From the NCBI RefSeq assembly GCF_001634285.1, contig NZ_CP015438.1, positions 1,686,001-1,750,000 of the forward strand: 64,000 bases of DNA, in the 5' to 3' direction. Origin of the DNA: Anoxybacillus amylolyticus (GTDB lineage: Bacteria; Bacillota; Bacilli; Bacillales; Anoxybacillaceae). The position numbers and the translations under genes are program-made. Each line of letters opens with the position of its first letter. Position 1 is the first letter of the stretch. Positions 18,355 to 26,454 of the stretch are shown here, one piece after another. The notes under the pieces were generated by a model. That model ran no database searches. It worked only from the letters and a program-made list of their open reading frames with translations, and was not told the origin of the DNA.

Positions 18355-18384
18355 AAAAGCACTGTGTCTAAACAGTGCTTTTTG
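18355..18384. terminator. Bidirectional terminator between paaX and the carbonic-anhydrase-like gene
   Basis: AAAAGCACTGT pairs perfectly with ACAGTGCTTTT; T tracts lie on both sides, serving the two converging genes. Confidence 0.88.
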
Positions 18385-18388
18385 TCTT

Positions 18389-18904
18389 TTAACGCCCTAA
18401 TAACGCGCGATACTCTTTTCCTTTTTGAACGTATGTATCAATCGACAGTTGAATAAGGGCAAGGTCTTGTTCGGTAATTTCGCGGACGACTTTCCCAGGT
18501 GAACCCATCACTAACGAACGCGGCGGAATTTTTTTGCCAGATGGGATAAGCGTGTTGGCACCAATAATGCACTCTTCTCCGATTTCTGCGCCGTCTAAAA
18601 TCGTCGACCCCATGCCGATAATCGAGCGTTTGCGAATCGTGCATCCATGCAAAATGACATTATGTCCGACCGTTACTTCGTCTTCAACAATGAGCGGAAA
18701 TCCTTCATATAAATGGCACGTCGAGTTATCTTGGATGCTTGAGCGTTCACCGATGATAATTGGCGCCTCATCCCCGCGCAACACGGCGTTAAACCAAATC
18801 GTCGATTCTTTGCCGATCGTGACATCGCCAATAATATGAGCGCCAGGAGCAACAAATACCGTTTCGTCGAGCGTTGGTGTTTTTCCGTTGTAAGAATAAA
18901 TCAT
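18389..18904 (-). CDS. Gamma-carbonic anhydrase family protein (PaaY/YtoA-like)
   Basis: About 171 aa of left-handed beta-helix hexapeptide repeats (IIGDVTIGKES, VTVGHNVILHGC, IIGMGSTILDGAEIG, PSGKKIPPRS). Histidines in STCHLYEG and VGHNVILHGC match the gamma-carbonic anhydrase zinc site. PaaY, a thioesterase of this fold, guards Paa pathways from dead-end CoA products, and the setting beside paaX is suggestive. The fold is also a common housekeeping protein in Bacillaceae. The second ATG (18904) is preferred because GGGGG sits directly against the first. Confidence 0.8.
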   Translation of the reverse strand: MIYSYNGKTPTLDETVFVAPGAHIIGDVTIGKESTIWFNAVLRGDEAPIIIGERSSIQDNSTCHLYEGFPLIVEDEVTVGHNVILHGCTIRKRSIIGMGSTILDGAEIGEECIIGANTLIPSGKKIPPRSLVMGSPGKVVREITEQDLALIQLSIDTYVQKGKEYRALLGR

Positions 18905-18972
18905 TTCCATCCCCCTTGAAATGTGATAAGGTTATAATAAGTATAACATATTTTTAACGGGGTGGGAATTTG

Positions 18973-19926
18973 ATGAATGATGTTTGTCGCCTATTAAACA
19001 TTCGTTATCCGATCATTCAAGGGGGGATGGGGAATATTAGCAATGCCCCGTTGACAAGCGCTGTTTCGGAAGCAGGCGGGCTTGGAACAATCGGGGTTGG
19101 CACGATGGCTCCTGATGAAGTAGAGGCGATTATCGTGGAAACGAAGCGCCGGACGAGCCGCCCGTTTGCAGTCAATATTCCAATTCAAGTGACAACGTAT
19201 GCGGAAGAAATGGTAGCGCTCGTTGAAAAATATCACATACCGGTCGTGTCGTTATCTGCAGGAAATCCTGCGCCATTTATCCCGCGTTTGAAAGAACGAG
19301 GGGTGAAAATTATCGTCGTTGTCGCGTCGGTTAAGCAAGCGAAAAAAGCGGAAGCGGCGGGGGCGGATGTGCTTGTGGCGGAAGGGTACGAGGCGGCAGG
19401 GATTAATTCCAATTTAGAACTTACGACGATGACATTAATTCCGCAAATTGTCCAAGCAGTTCAAGTGCCGGTCGTTGCGGCGGGTGGAATTGGCGATGGA
19501 AAAGGGTTGTTAGCGGCTTTGGCGCTTGGGGCGGAAGGGGTGCAGTTAGGAACGCGGCTTATTGCGACGCAAGAAGCACCATTTCATGAAGCGTATAAAC
19601 AGCGGATTTTAGCTGCCGATGAAAACGAAACGGTAATTGTCGGTCGTTCCGTTGGCAGGGTGCGAAGAATTATGCGCACCCCGTATGCCGAGAAGTTATT
19701 GCAGTATGAAGAAGCAGGGATTTCGCTAGAAGAGTTCAACCGCCACACGTCCGAAGACTACCATCGCCGCGGCGCATTAGCAGGTGATTTGACAGGCGGA
19801 TTTGTAAATGCTGGGCAAATTGCTGGACTTATTGAGCATGTCCCGACTGTCCAACAATTGTTCGCTGAGATGATGAATGAAGCGAAAGAACAGTGGAAAA
19901 AGCTTCATGACTTATTCGGAGAATAA
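18973..19926 (+). CDS. Nitronate monooxygenase/FabK-like FMN enzyme
   Basis: A 317-aa TIM-barrel flavoprotein. IIQGGMGNIS near the start and VVAAGGIGDGKGL and GVQLGTRLIAT in the second half are the FMN-phosphate and substrate segments of the 2-nitropropane dioxygenase/FabK group. Known members oxidise alkyl nitronates or reduce enoyl-ACP. Which applies here cannot be told; proximity to the Paa block may mean an enoyl-CoA role. ATG 18973 follows GGGGTGGG. Confidence 0.78.
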   Translation: MNDVCRLLNIRYPIIQGGMGNISNAPLTSAVSEAGGLGTIGVGTMAPDEVEAIIVETKRRTSRPFAVNIPIQVTTYAEEMVALVEKYHIPVVSLSAGNPAPFIPRLKERGVKIIVVVASVKQAKKAEAAGADVLVAEGYEAAGINSNLELTTMTLIPQIVQAVQVPVVAAGGIGDGKGLLAALALGAEGVQLGTRLIATQEAPFHEAYKQRILAADENETVIVGRSVGRVRRIMRTPYAEKLLQYEEAGISLEEFNRHTSEDYHRRGALAGDLTGGFVNAGQIAGLIEHVPTVQQLFAEMMNEAKEQWKKLHDLFGE

Positions 19927-19953
19927 AGCATCCCGTGAATTGGGGTGCTTTTT
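19925..19953 (+). terminator. Terminator after the nitronate monooxygenase-like gene
   Basis: AAAGCATCCC pairs with GGGGTGCTTT (one G-T pair) and runs into a T tract. The stem overlaps the stop codon. Confidence 0.8.
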
Positions 19954-19972
19954 CATATTTTTAAGAAAATTA

Positions 19973-20002
19973 TTGACTTTCAAATTATTCAATTGATAAT
20001 AT
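19973..20002 (+). promoter_or_regulatory. Promoter of the thioesterase-phenylalanine dehydrogenase operon
   Basis: TTGACT (19973-19978), an 18-base spacer and TAATAT (19997-20002). Predicted transcription starts near 20009, just before the first operator. Confidence 0.7.
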
Positions 20003-20012
20003 TTAATTATCA

Positions 20013-20031
20013 TAACGTTATTTACACGTTA
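20013..20031. promoter_or_regulatory. Operator 1 before the thioesterase operon
   Basis: TAACGTTATTTACACGTTA aligns base for base with the paaK core operator and lies at the predicted transcription start. Confidence 0.72.
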
Positions 20032-20055
20032 ATAAATATTTTTATTATATTAATG

Positions 20056-20071
20056 ATGTAAACGTTTACAA
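20056..20071. promoter_or_regulatory. CcpA cre-like site
   Basis: ATGTAAACGTTTACAA fits the cre consensus WTGNAANCGNWWNCAW at every position and has a perfect TGTAAACGTTTACA palindrome. Downstream of the promoter it would block elongation, giving carbon catabolite repression. Confidence 0.7.
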
Positions 20072-20155
20072 ATTAAACGCTTTACATCGCTAAAATGTTT
20101 TATTTTAAAGGGAAATCCGCTATATTGTTGTATTTTTTAAAATATTATTTTTATA

Positions 20156-20174
20156 TGACGTTTATAAAACGTAA
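20156..20174. promoter_or_regulatory. Operator 2 before the thioesterase gene
   Basis: TGACGTTTATAAAACGTAA keeps the 19-base spacing of the paaK and paaA sites and ends 19 bases before the start codon. Confidence 0.65.
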
Positions 20175-20193
20175 TTAAAAAGAGGTGACATAA

Positions 20194-20604
20194 ATGAAAC
20201 GGGGGATGAAAGTGGGAGATAAGGCGGTGGTGCAGGCAATCGTCACCCCAGAAATGTTTGCCCAATTCGAAGGGGTTGTTGTCCATCCAGCGTACTCGAC
20301 GGTATCAATGGTCTATCATATGGAATGGGCGTCGCGCAAAATCATTTTGCCATACTTAGAGGATCATGAAGAAGGGATGGGAGCGGCAGTGACAGTGAAA
20401 CATGTAGCGCCAACTCCTGAAGGCTCGCTCGTTACGGTGACTGCCACCGTAAAAGAACTGCGCGACAACGTAGTGATTACGGATGTAGAAGTAAAAAATG
20501 AAACAGGCGTCATCGGTATTGGCGAAGTGAAGCAAGTCATTTTGCCAAAAGAAAAAATTCGCCAAATGCTAGATAGGGGGACGAACGATGAGCGCGGTGC
20601 TTAG
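20194..20604 (+). CDS. FlK-type hotdog-fold acyl-CoA thioesterase
   Basis: A 136-aa single hotdog domain. Residues T36, E44 and H70 have exactly the 8- and 26-residue spacing of the Thr-Glu-His triad of fluoroacetyl-CoA thioesterase FlK, in the setting HPAYST, YHMEWAS and [10 protein letters not shown]. FlK-like enzymes hydrolyse short or unusual acyl-CoA. Here it begins the operon with phenylalanine dehydrogenase and may release CoA from a stalled aromatic or oxepin-CoA, protecting the pool. It starts after AAGAGGTG and overlaps the next gene by 17 bases. Confidence 0.75.
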   Translation: MKRGMKVGDKAVVQAIVTPEMFAQFEGVVVHPAYSTVSMVYHMEWASRKIILPYLEDHEEGMGAAVTVKHVAPTPEGSLVTVTATVKELRDNVVITDVEVKNETGVIGIGEVKQVILPKEKIRQMLDRGTNDERGA

Positions 20605-21718
20605 TGAATGGAAAACCGATCTTTTTACGCAAATGAAAGAGCATGAACAAGTTGTTTTTTGCAATGATGAGAAAACAGGGCTGCAAGCCATTATCGCGAT
20701 TCATAACACGACGCTCGGTCCCGCATTGGGTGGGTGTCGAATGCAGCCATACCCGACCATGGAAGCGGCGCTTGTGGATGTGCTTCGCCTTTCAAAAGGA
20801 ATGACGTATAAATGCATTGCGGCAGATGTCGATTTCGGTGGCGGTAAAGCGGTCATTATCGGCGACCCTAGGCATAAAACCCCAGAACTGTTTCGTGCAT
20901 TCGGACAGTTTGTGGAATCGCTAAACGGACGTTTTTATACAGGAACGGATATGGGGACAACGCCGGACGATTTCGTTCATGCGATGAAAGAAACGAACTG
21001 CATTGTTGGTGTGCCGGAAGCGTATGGTGGAAGCGGGGATTCATCGGTTCCGACGGCATTAGGGGTGATTTACGGTCTTCAAGCAACAAGCCACGTGCTA
21101 TGGGGAAGCGACGAACTTTCGGGCAAAACGTATGCGATTCAGGGACTTGGCAAAGTCGGATATAAAGTAGCAGAGCAACTGCTCGATCAAGGAGCTGACC
21201 TTTATGTATGTGATATTAACGTATCAGCGGTCGAGGCAATCGTTGCCCATGCGAAAAAAGTAGGTGGCAGCGTCAAAGTTGTGAAGGGAGCAGACATTTA
21301 TCGAGTCGAGGCCGACGTGTTTGTGCCGTGCGCGTTCGGGAATGTTGTCAATGACGATACAATGGAACAGTTGAAAGTAAAAGCGATTGTCGGGTCAGCG
21401 AACAATCAGCTGTTGGATGGAAGTTACGGAAAGCAGTTACGGGACAAAGGGATTTTATATGCGCCGGATTATATCGTGAATGCAGGCGGACTGATTCAAG
21501 TCGCGGATGAGTTATATGGCCCGAACAAAGCGCGCGTATTAAATAAAACAAAAGCGATTTATACGACGCTTTTAGAAATTTACCGCCAAGCAGAAAACGA
21601 ACAAATCACGACAGTCGAGGCAGCAAACCGTTTTTGTGAACAGCGTCTTGAAATGCGAAGCCGACGCAATCATTTTTTCACCCATAAAAAACGACCGAAA
21701 TGGGATGTTCGGTGGTAA
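20588..21718 (+). CDS. pdh: Phenylalanine dehydrogenase
   Basis: A 376-aa member of the Glu/Leu/Phe/Val dehydrogenase family. Catalytic lysines K75 and K87 (MTYKC, FGGGK) and D121 (TGTDMGTT) are present, and the NAD motif is IQGLGKVG. It has GGCRM rather than the GGTRM of leucine dehydrogenases, and [13 protein letters not shown], both typical of phenylalanine dehydrogenases such as the Thermoactinomyces enzyme. It converts phenylalanine to phenylpyruvate with NAD+, releasing ammonium. The gene lies 24 bases before E1-alpha of a 2-oxoacid dehydrogenase, whose substrate would be its product. Confidence 0.85.
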   Translation: MSAVLSEWKTDLFTQMKEHEQVVFCNDEKTGLQAIIAIHNTTLGPALGGCRMQPYPTMEAALVDVLRLSKGMTYKCIAADVDFGGGKAVIIGDPRHKTPELFRAFGQFVESLNGRFYTGTDMGTTPDDFVHAMKETNCIVGVPEAYGGSGDSSVPTALGVIYGLQATSHVLWGSDELSGKTYAIQGLGKVGYKVAEQLLDQGADLYVCDINVSAVEAIVAHAKKVGGSVKVVKGADIYRVEADVFVPCAFGNVVNDDTMEQLKVKAIVGSANNQLLDGSYGKQLRDKGILYAPDYIVNAGGLIQVADELYGPNKARVLNKTKAIYTTLLEIYRQAENEQITTVEAANRFCEQRLEMRSRRNHFFTHKKRPKWDVRW

Positions 21719-21742
21719 CTAACAACGAAAGAAGGGGATGGA

Positions 21743-22801
21743 ATGGAACAATTTCCAATCATAAAAATCGTTGATGAGGAAGGCAATGTTGCATTGTCAG
21801 AGTACCGCGAAAAATTGACGAAAGAGCTTGTGATGATGATGTATTACCATCTCATCCGAACAAGAACGTTTGACCGAAAATGCGTCAGCCTCCAGCGCCA
21901 AGGGAGAATCGGAACATACGCCCCATACGAAGGGCAAGAAGCGAGCCAAGTTGGCAGCGCGCTTGCGCTAGCGAACGATGATTGGCTGTTTCCGACATAT
22001 CGCGACCATGGGGCGACGATGACGTTCGGTCATTCGCTCGTACGCATTTTATTGTATTGGAAAGGAAGAAACGAAGGGTGTGTCCCGCCAGAAGGGAAGA
22101 AAATTTTTCCTCCAAGTGTACCGATTGCCACCCAGCTTCCGCATGCAGCGGGCGCAGCGTACGCGGAAAAACGAAAAGGAACGAAAAACGCTGTCATTGT
22201 TTATTTTGGCGACGGGGCGACATCGGAAGGGGATTTCCATGAAGGGCTAAACATCGCGAGCGTTTTTCATGTGCCGGTAGTGTTCTTTAACCAAAACAAC
22301 CAATACGCCATTTCTGTGCCGATTGCGCGGCAGATGAAATCGAAAACGATTGCACAAAAAGCGCTGGCGTACGACATTCCAGGGGTTCGTGTCGACGGCA
22401 ACGATATTTTCGCTGTCTATTTCGAAACAAAAAAGGCGCTTGATCGCGCGCGAAACGGTGAAGGGCCAACGTTAATTGAGGCAGTGACGTGGCGGTACGG
22501 GGCGCACACGACCGCAGATGACCCGACAAAATACCGCGACCAAGAAGAAAGCAAACGAAGACGCGAGTGCGATCCGATTTTGCGCGTCGAACGGTTTTTG
22601 CAAAAAGCCGGTTGGTGGGACGAACAGCAAATAAGTGCGATGCAAGAAAAAGTTCATAGTGAAATCGAGCAGGCAGTGGCAGAAATGGAGCAGTTTCCAG
22701 AGGCGAATCCGACGGATATGTTTGACTTTGTATTCGCTGCGCCGACATGGACGATTGAGCAACAAAAACAAATGTATACCACATGGAGGGAGCAAGCATG
22801 A
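21743..22801 (+). CDS. 2-oxoacid dehydrogenase E1 component, alpha subunit
   Basis: A 352-aa thiamine-diphosphate enzyme subunit with GDGATSEGDFHEGLN and the closing NNQYAIS of the cofactor motif, plus the phosphorylation-loop-like YRYGAH region (TWRYGAHTTADDPTKYR). The sequence type is branched-chain/pyruvate E1-alpha. It follows phenylalanine dehydrogenase and precedes E1-beta with overlapping ends, so the complex is probably dedicated to an aromatic 2-oxoacid, likely phenylpyruvate to phenylacetyl-CoA. Substrate choice cannot be read directly. Ribosome site AAGGGGATGGA. Confidence 0.85.
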   Translation: MEQFPIIKIVDEEGNVALSEYREKLTKELVMMMYYHLIRTRTFDRKCVSLQRQGRIGTYAPYEGQEASQVGSALALANDDWLFPTYRDHGATMTFGHSLVRILLYWKGRNEGCVPPEGKKIFPPSVPIATQLPHAAGAAYAEKRKGTKNAVIVYFGDGATSEGDFHEGLNIASVFHVPVVFFNQNNQYAISVPIARQMKSKTIAQKALAYDIPGVRVDGNDIFAVYFETKKALDRARNGEGPTLIEAVTWRYGAHTTADDPTKYRDQEESKRRRECDPILRVERFLQKAGWWDEQQISAMQEKVHSEIEQAVAEMEQFPEANPTDMFDFVFAAPTWTIEQQKQMYTTWREQA

Positions 22802-23793
22802 CAACGACGGTTAAAACGAATACGTTAACGCTCGTGCGAGCGGTTACAGATGCGCTTCGAACGATGCTAAGGGAGCGGGAAGATGTATTAGTGCTTGGAG
22901 AGGACGTCGGCAAAAACGGTGGGGTATTTCGTGCGACGGACGGGTTACAGGCGGAATTTGGTGAGGATCGCGTCATCGACACCCCGCTAAGCGAAGCGGG
23001 ATTTACAGGTGCAGCAATCGGCATGGCAGTAAATGGGCTTCGTCCAGTCGTTGAAATTCAGTTTTTAGGGTTTATTTATCCAGCGTATGAACAAATTATG
23101 ACCCATGCGGCAAGGATTCGTTCGCGAACGCTCGGACGCTTTACTGTCCCAATGGTCATTCGCGCCCCGTACGGCGCAGGAGTGCGCGCCCCAGAAATCC
23201 ATTCCGATAGCACAGAAGCATTGTTTACCCATATGCCAGGCATGAAAGTCGTATGTCCGTCGACCCCATATGATGCAAAAGGGCTATTAATTGCGGCGAT
23301 TGAAGATCCTGATCCGGTGCTGTTTCTAGAGCCGATGAGATGTTATCGCTCCTTTCGTGAAGAAGTGCCGGAAGGAAAATATACAATCGAAATCGGCAAA
23401 GGGAAAAGGATTCGAGAAGGAGAAGATGTGACGGTCATTGCTTGGGGAGCGATGGTGCCAATAGCGATGAAAGCAGCGGAAGAAGCGGCGAAAAAAGGGA
23501 TTGCTGCCGATGTCATTGACTTGCGCACATTATATCCACTCGACCGCGAGCTGATTGTAGAGTCGGTACAAAAAACAGGGCGCACGGTGATTGTGCAAGA
23601 AGCACATGCCACTGGAGGGGTTGCCAATGATCTGATTGCGCTCATTAATGACGAATGCTTTTTATACCAGAAAGCGCCTGTTGAACGGGTGACAGGGTTT
23701 GACGTTCCGGTTCCGTTTTTTTCGTTAGAAGATTATTATTTGCCGACACCGGAACGCGTCTTACATGCGATGGAAAAAGCGGTGACGTTTTAA
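22798..23793 (+). CDS. 2-oxoacid dehydrogenase E1 component, beta subunit
   Basis: A 331-aa transketolase-like beta subunit: LGEDVGKNGGVFRAT at the N-terminus, DTPLSEAGFTGAAIG, FLEPMRCYR and the C-terminal transketolase domain with VIDLRTLYPLD and QEAHATGG. It pairs with the preceding alpha subunit to form the decarboxylating E1. ATG 22798 overlaps the alpha stop and follows GGAGGGAG; the in-frame ATG at 22783 lacks a ribosome site. Confidence 0.86.
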   Translation: MTTTVKTNTLTLVRAVTDALRTMLREREDVLVLGEDVGKNGGVFRATDGLQAEFGEDRVIDTPLSEAGFTGAAIGMAVNGLRPVVEIQFLGFIYPAYEQIMTHAARIRSRTLGRFTVPMVIRAPYGAGVRAPEIHSDSTEALFTHMPGMKVVCPSTPYDAKGLLIAAIEDPDPVLFLEPMRCYRSFREEVPEGKYTIEIGKGKRIREGEDVTVIAWGAMVPIAMKAAEEAAKKGIAADVIDLRTLYPLDRELIVESVQKTGRTVIVQEAHATGGVANDLIALINDECFLYQKAPVERVTGFDVPVPFFSLEDYYLPTPERVLHAMEKAVTF

Positions 23794-23807
23794 GGGGGGC
23801 AGGAGAA

Positions 23808-25019
23808 ATGGTAGAAGTGAAACTTCACGACATCGGAGAAGGGATGACGGAAGCGGTTGTCGTCCATTATCTTGTGAAAAAAGGAGAACATGTAAAAGCC
23901 GATCAGCCGCTTGTCGAAGTGCAGACGGATAAAATGGTGGCGGAAATTCCTGCACCAGCAGCAGGAACGGTAGACGATATTTTCATTCCAGAAGGGCAAA
24001 CAGTCGTAGTCGGAACGACGTTATTATCGTTGCGCACGGAAAACCAACAACGAGTGAAAGAACAACTAGCAGCAATCGTCGAGAGAGAAGGAGAACGCCA
24101 TTTTATTCAAGAACCGGCGAGACGTCAACGAATTCTTGCCTCTCCCTACACAAGAAAAATCGCTCGAGAGCATGGGGTGGATTTAGCACTCGTCAACGGA
24201 ACAGGCCCGGCAGGACGCATTACGGATGACGATGTATATTGCTACCTTAAAGCCCAACAATGGCAACCGGTGGCAGAAAAGCCTGTACAGCCGCAACGAA
24301 CGGTGACAAAAACGAACGAAAATCATGAGGGAATCATCCCATTCCGCGGGCGCCGCAAGCAAATTGCGAAAAAAATGGTGCAATCGCTCATGACGATTGC
24401 GCACTGTACGCATTTTGAAGAAATCGATGTGACGGAATTACTAGCAGTGCGAGAAGCATTAAAGAAACAAGACGTTGCGATTTCAGCTACAGCATTTTTC
24501 ATTAAAGCACTTTCACTTGCGCTAAAACAATTTCCGATTTTTAATGCGAGGCTCGATGAAGAAAATGAGTGCATTCATCTGCAAACAGAGCATCATTTCG
24601 GCATCGCCGTCGATACGGAAGAAGGGTTAGTTGTTCCTGTTATTAAGCATGTCGAAACGAAATCACTTCGGCAAATTCATGAAGAAATGAAAGCGCTAAC
24701 GAAAAAGGCGTTAGAAAATACCCTTACGATTTCTGATATGACGGGCGGAACGTTCACCATTAGCAACGTTGGACCGCTCGGGGGGAGCATTGGGGCGACG
24801 CCGATCATTAACTATCCGGAAGTAGCGCTAGTTGCGTTTCATAAAACGAAAAAGCGCCCAGTCGTCACGGAAAATGATGAAATCGCGATTCGGGCGATGA
24901 TGAACATCTCGATGTCGTTTGACCATCGTGTCGCGGACGGAGCAACGGCTGTTGCATTCACGAACTATTTCGCTAAATTGATTGAAAATCCAAACTTGAT
25001 GTGGATGGAGTTGATATAA
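23808..25019 (+). CDS. 2-oxoacid dehydrogenase E2 (dihydrolipoamide acyltransferase)
   Basis: A 403-aa E2 with one lipoyl domain (lipoylated lysine in VQTDKMVAEI, about 43), a peripheral subunit-binding domain (ILASPYTRKIAREHGVDL, about 110-145) and the acyltransferase core with the catalytic SFDHRVADG near the C-terminus. The single lipoyl domain is typical of branched-chain-type complexes. It transfers the acyl group to CoA, here probably phenylacetyl. GGGGGGCAGGAG precedes the ATG. Confidence 0.88.
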   Translation: MVEVKLHDIGEGMTEAVVVHYLVKKGEHVKADQPLVEVQTDKMVAEIPAPAAGTVDDIFIPEGQTVVVGTTLLSLRTENQQRVKEQLAAIVEREGERHFIQEPARRQRILASPYTRKIAREHGVDLALVNGTGPAGRITDDDVYCYLKAQQWQPVAEKPVQPQRTVTKTNENHEGIIPFRGRRKQIAKKMVQSLMTIAHCTHFEEIDVTELLAVREALKKQDVAISATAFFIKALSLALKQFPIFNARLDEENECIHLQTEHHFGIAVDTEEGLVVPVIKHVETKSLRQIHEEMKALTKKALENTLTISDMTGGTFTISNVGPLGGSIGATPIINYPEVALVAFHKTKKRPVVTENDEIAIRAMMNISMSFDHRVADGATAVAFTNYFAKLIENPNLMWMELI

Positions 25020-25020
25020 C

Positions 25021-26445
25021 GTGGTTGTCGGTGAACTTGCCCATGAGCGTGATGTGGTCGTCATCGGAGCGGGGCCTGGAGGGTATCATGCGGCCATTCG
25101 CGCTGCGCAGCTCGGATTATCGGTGGTGCTTGTTGAAAAAGAGGAAGTCGGGGGAATTTGTTTAAATAAAGGCTGCATCCCATCTAAAGTGTTTGCTCAT
25201 GCGTCGCAAAGTTTAAACCAGCTTGCTCATATGAACGACATGGGGATCGAATGGACGGAAGTAGCGTTTCGTTTAGCAAAACTCCAGCAGTATAAAACAA
25301 AAGTGATTAGCCAGTTGCGGCAGGGGATAGAAGCGCTTTGCAAGGCGAATAAAATCGACATCGTGAAAGGAAAGGCATCTTTTTTAGCAGAGGACCGGAT
25401 CGGTGTGGAACGCGGGGATGCGTTTGATGTGTATCGTTTTCGCTATGCGGTTATTGCAACGGGCGCGTCGCTAGAAACGCCAGAAATCAGCGATGATCGT
25501 GTATTCCATGCGTACTCTATCTACGAATTAAACGAAATACCAGAACATCTACTCGTGTATGGGAGTGATTATATAGCGCTTGAAGCAGCAACAAGTTTTC
25601 GAGCGCTCGGGGCAAACGTAACGATTATATTGGAACGTGAAAGTTTCCCGTTGGATCCATCGATTAATCGCGAATGGGAGCGCCTTTTGAAAAAAATGAA
25701 AATAAAAGTATATAAACAGTGTCGTCTTGAAAATATACAGCCAAAAGCGCACGCAGTATGTGCGACATTTACAACAAAAGCCGAACGGTTCACCATAGAA
25801 GGCTCGCATTTCTTTTTCTCTTATCTGTGGAAGGCGAACATAGAGGGATTAGGAATCGAGCGGCTGAACTTACATCGAACGGATGAGGGATTTCTGGCGG
25901 TGAACCGCCAAGCGCAGACGTCTATCCCGCACATTTTCGCCGTAGGGGATGTAACGGGTGGACCGATGTCAGCAGTAAAAGCAATTAAGCAAGGAAAAGT
26001 AGCGGCGGAAACGATGGCAGGGAAAGCCGCGGAAGTCGATTGGACATTTTTGCCGACGGTTGTGTACTCGACCCCGCCGATCGCTTTCGTCGGATTAACA
26101 GAAGAAGAAGCGAAACAACAATATGGAGAGATTCGCGTGGGGCAGTTTCCGTTGGCAGGAAACGGTTATGCAAGTATTGTTGGGCAAAAAGAGGGGCTTG
26201 TGAAAGTCATTAGTGACGCCAAAACGGACGTGGTGCTCGGTGTTCATCTGATCGGAGCGGGCGCAGTGGAACTAATTTCAAGTGGGGCAATTGGTCTTGA
26301 AATGGCAGGACGCGAAGAAGATTTTACGTTTCCGCTATATCCGCATCCGAGCGTGAACGAGAGCTTGCTTGAAGCGATGGAAGCATTAACAGGAAAAGCG
26401 GTTCATTTGCCACCGACAAAGACAAAAGAAGCGGTCTCACGCTGA
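25021..26445 (+). CDS. 2-oxoacid dehydrogenase E3-like flavoprotein (dihydrolipoamide dehydrogenase)
   Basis: A 474-aa FAD disulphide oxidoreductase. VVVIGAGPGGYHAAI binds FAD, CLNKGCIPSK holds the redox cysteines, and HPSVNE near the C-terminus holds the His-Glu pair. The second Rossmann fingerprint is unusual: canonical GGGYIGIE is VYGSDYIALE here, so two of three glycines are lost. The enzyme may bind NAD weakly or rely on another E3. It starts at GTG 25021, one base after the E2 stop, and ends in a terminator that also forms the end of the converging gene. Confidence 0.82.
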   Translation: MVVGELAHERDVVVIGAGPGGYHAAIRAAQLGLSVVLVEKEEVGGICLNKGCIPSKVFAHASQSLNQLAHMNDMGIEWTEVAFRLAKLQQYKTKVISQLRQGIEALCKANKIDIVKGKASFLAEDRIGVERGDAFDVYRFRYAVIATGASLETPEISDDRVFHAYSIYELNEIPEHLLVYGSDYIALEAATSFRALGANVTIILERESFPLDPSINREWERLLKKMKIKVYKQCRLENIQPKAHAVCATFTTKAERFTIEGSHFFFSYLWKANIEGLGIERLNLHRTDEGFLAVNRQAQTSIPHIFAVGDVTGGPMSAVKAIKQGKVAAETMAGKAAEVDWTFLPTVVYSTPPIAFVGLTEEEAKQQYGEIRVGQFPLAGNGYASIVGQKEGLVKVISDAKTDVVLGVHLIGAGAVELISSGAIGLEMAGREEDFTFPLYPHPSVNESLLEAMEALTGKAVHLPPTKTKEAVSR

Positions 26446-26454
26446 GACCGCTTC
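26428..26454. terminator. Terminator inside the overlapping ends of two converging genes
   Basis: A perfect 12-bp stem, GAAGCGGTCTCA / TGAGACCGCTTC, with a 3-base loop. It codes for the last residues of the E3 gene and of the converging small gene. The minus-strand side has the better T run (TTTTGTCT). Confidence 0.85.

Noticed and set aside
22287..23024. A 245-residue open frame on the minus strand across the E1-alpha/E1-beta junction
   Set aside because: It is antisense to two clear genes, has no ribosome site and reads as low-complexity Ser/Thr/Val-rich sequence typical of shadow frames.
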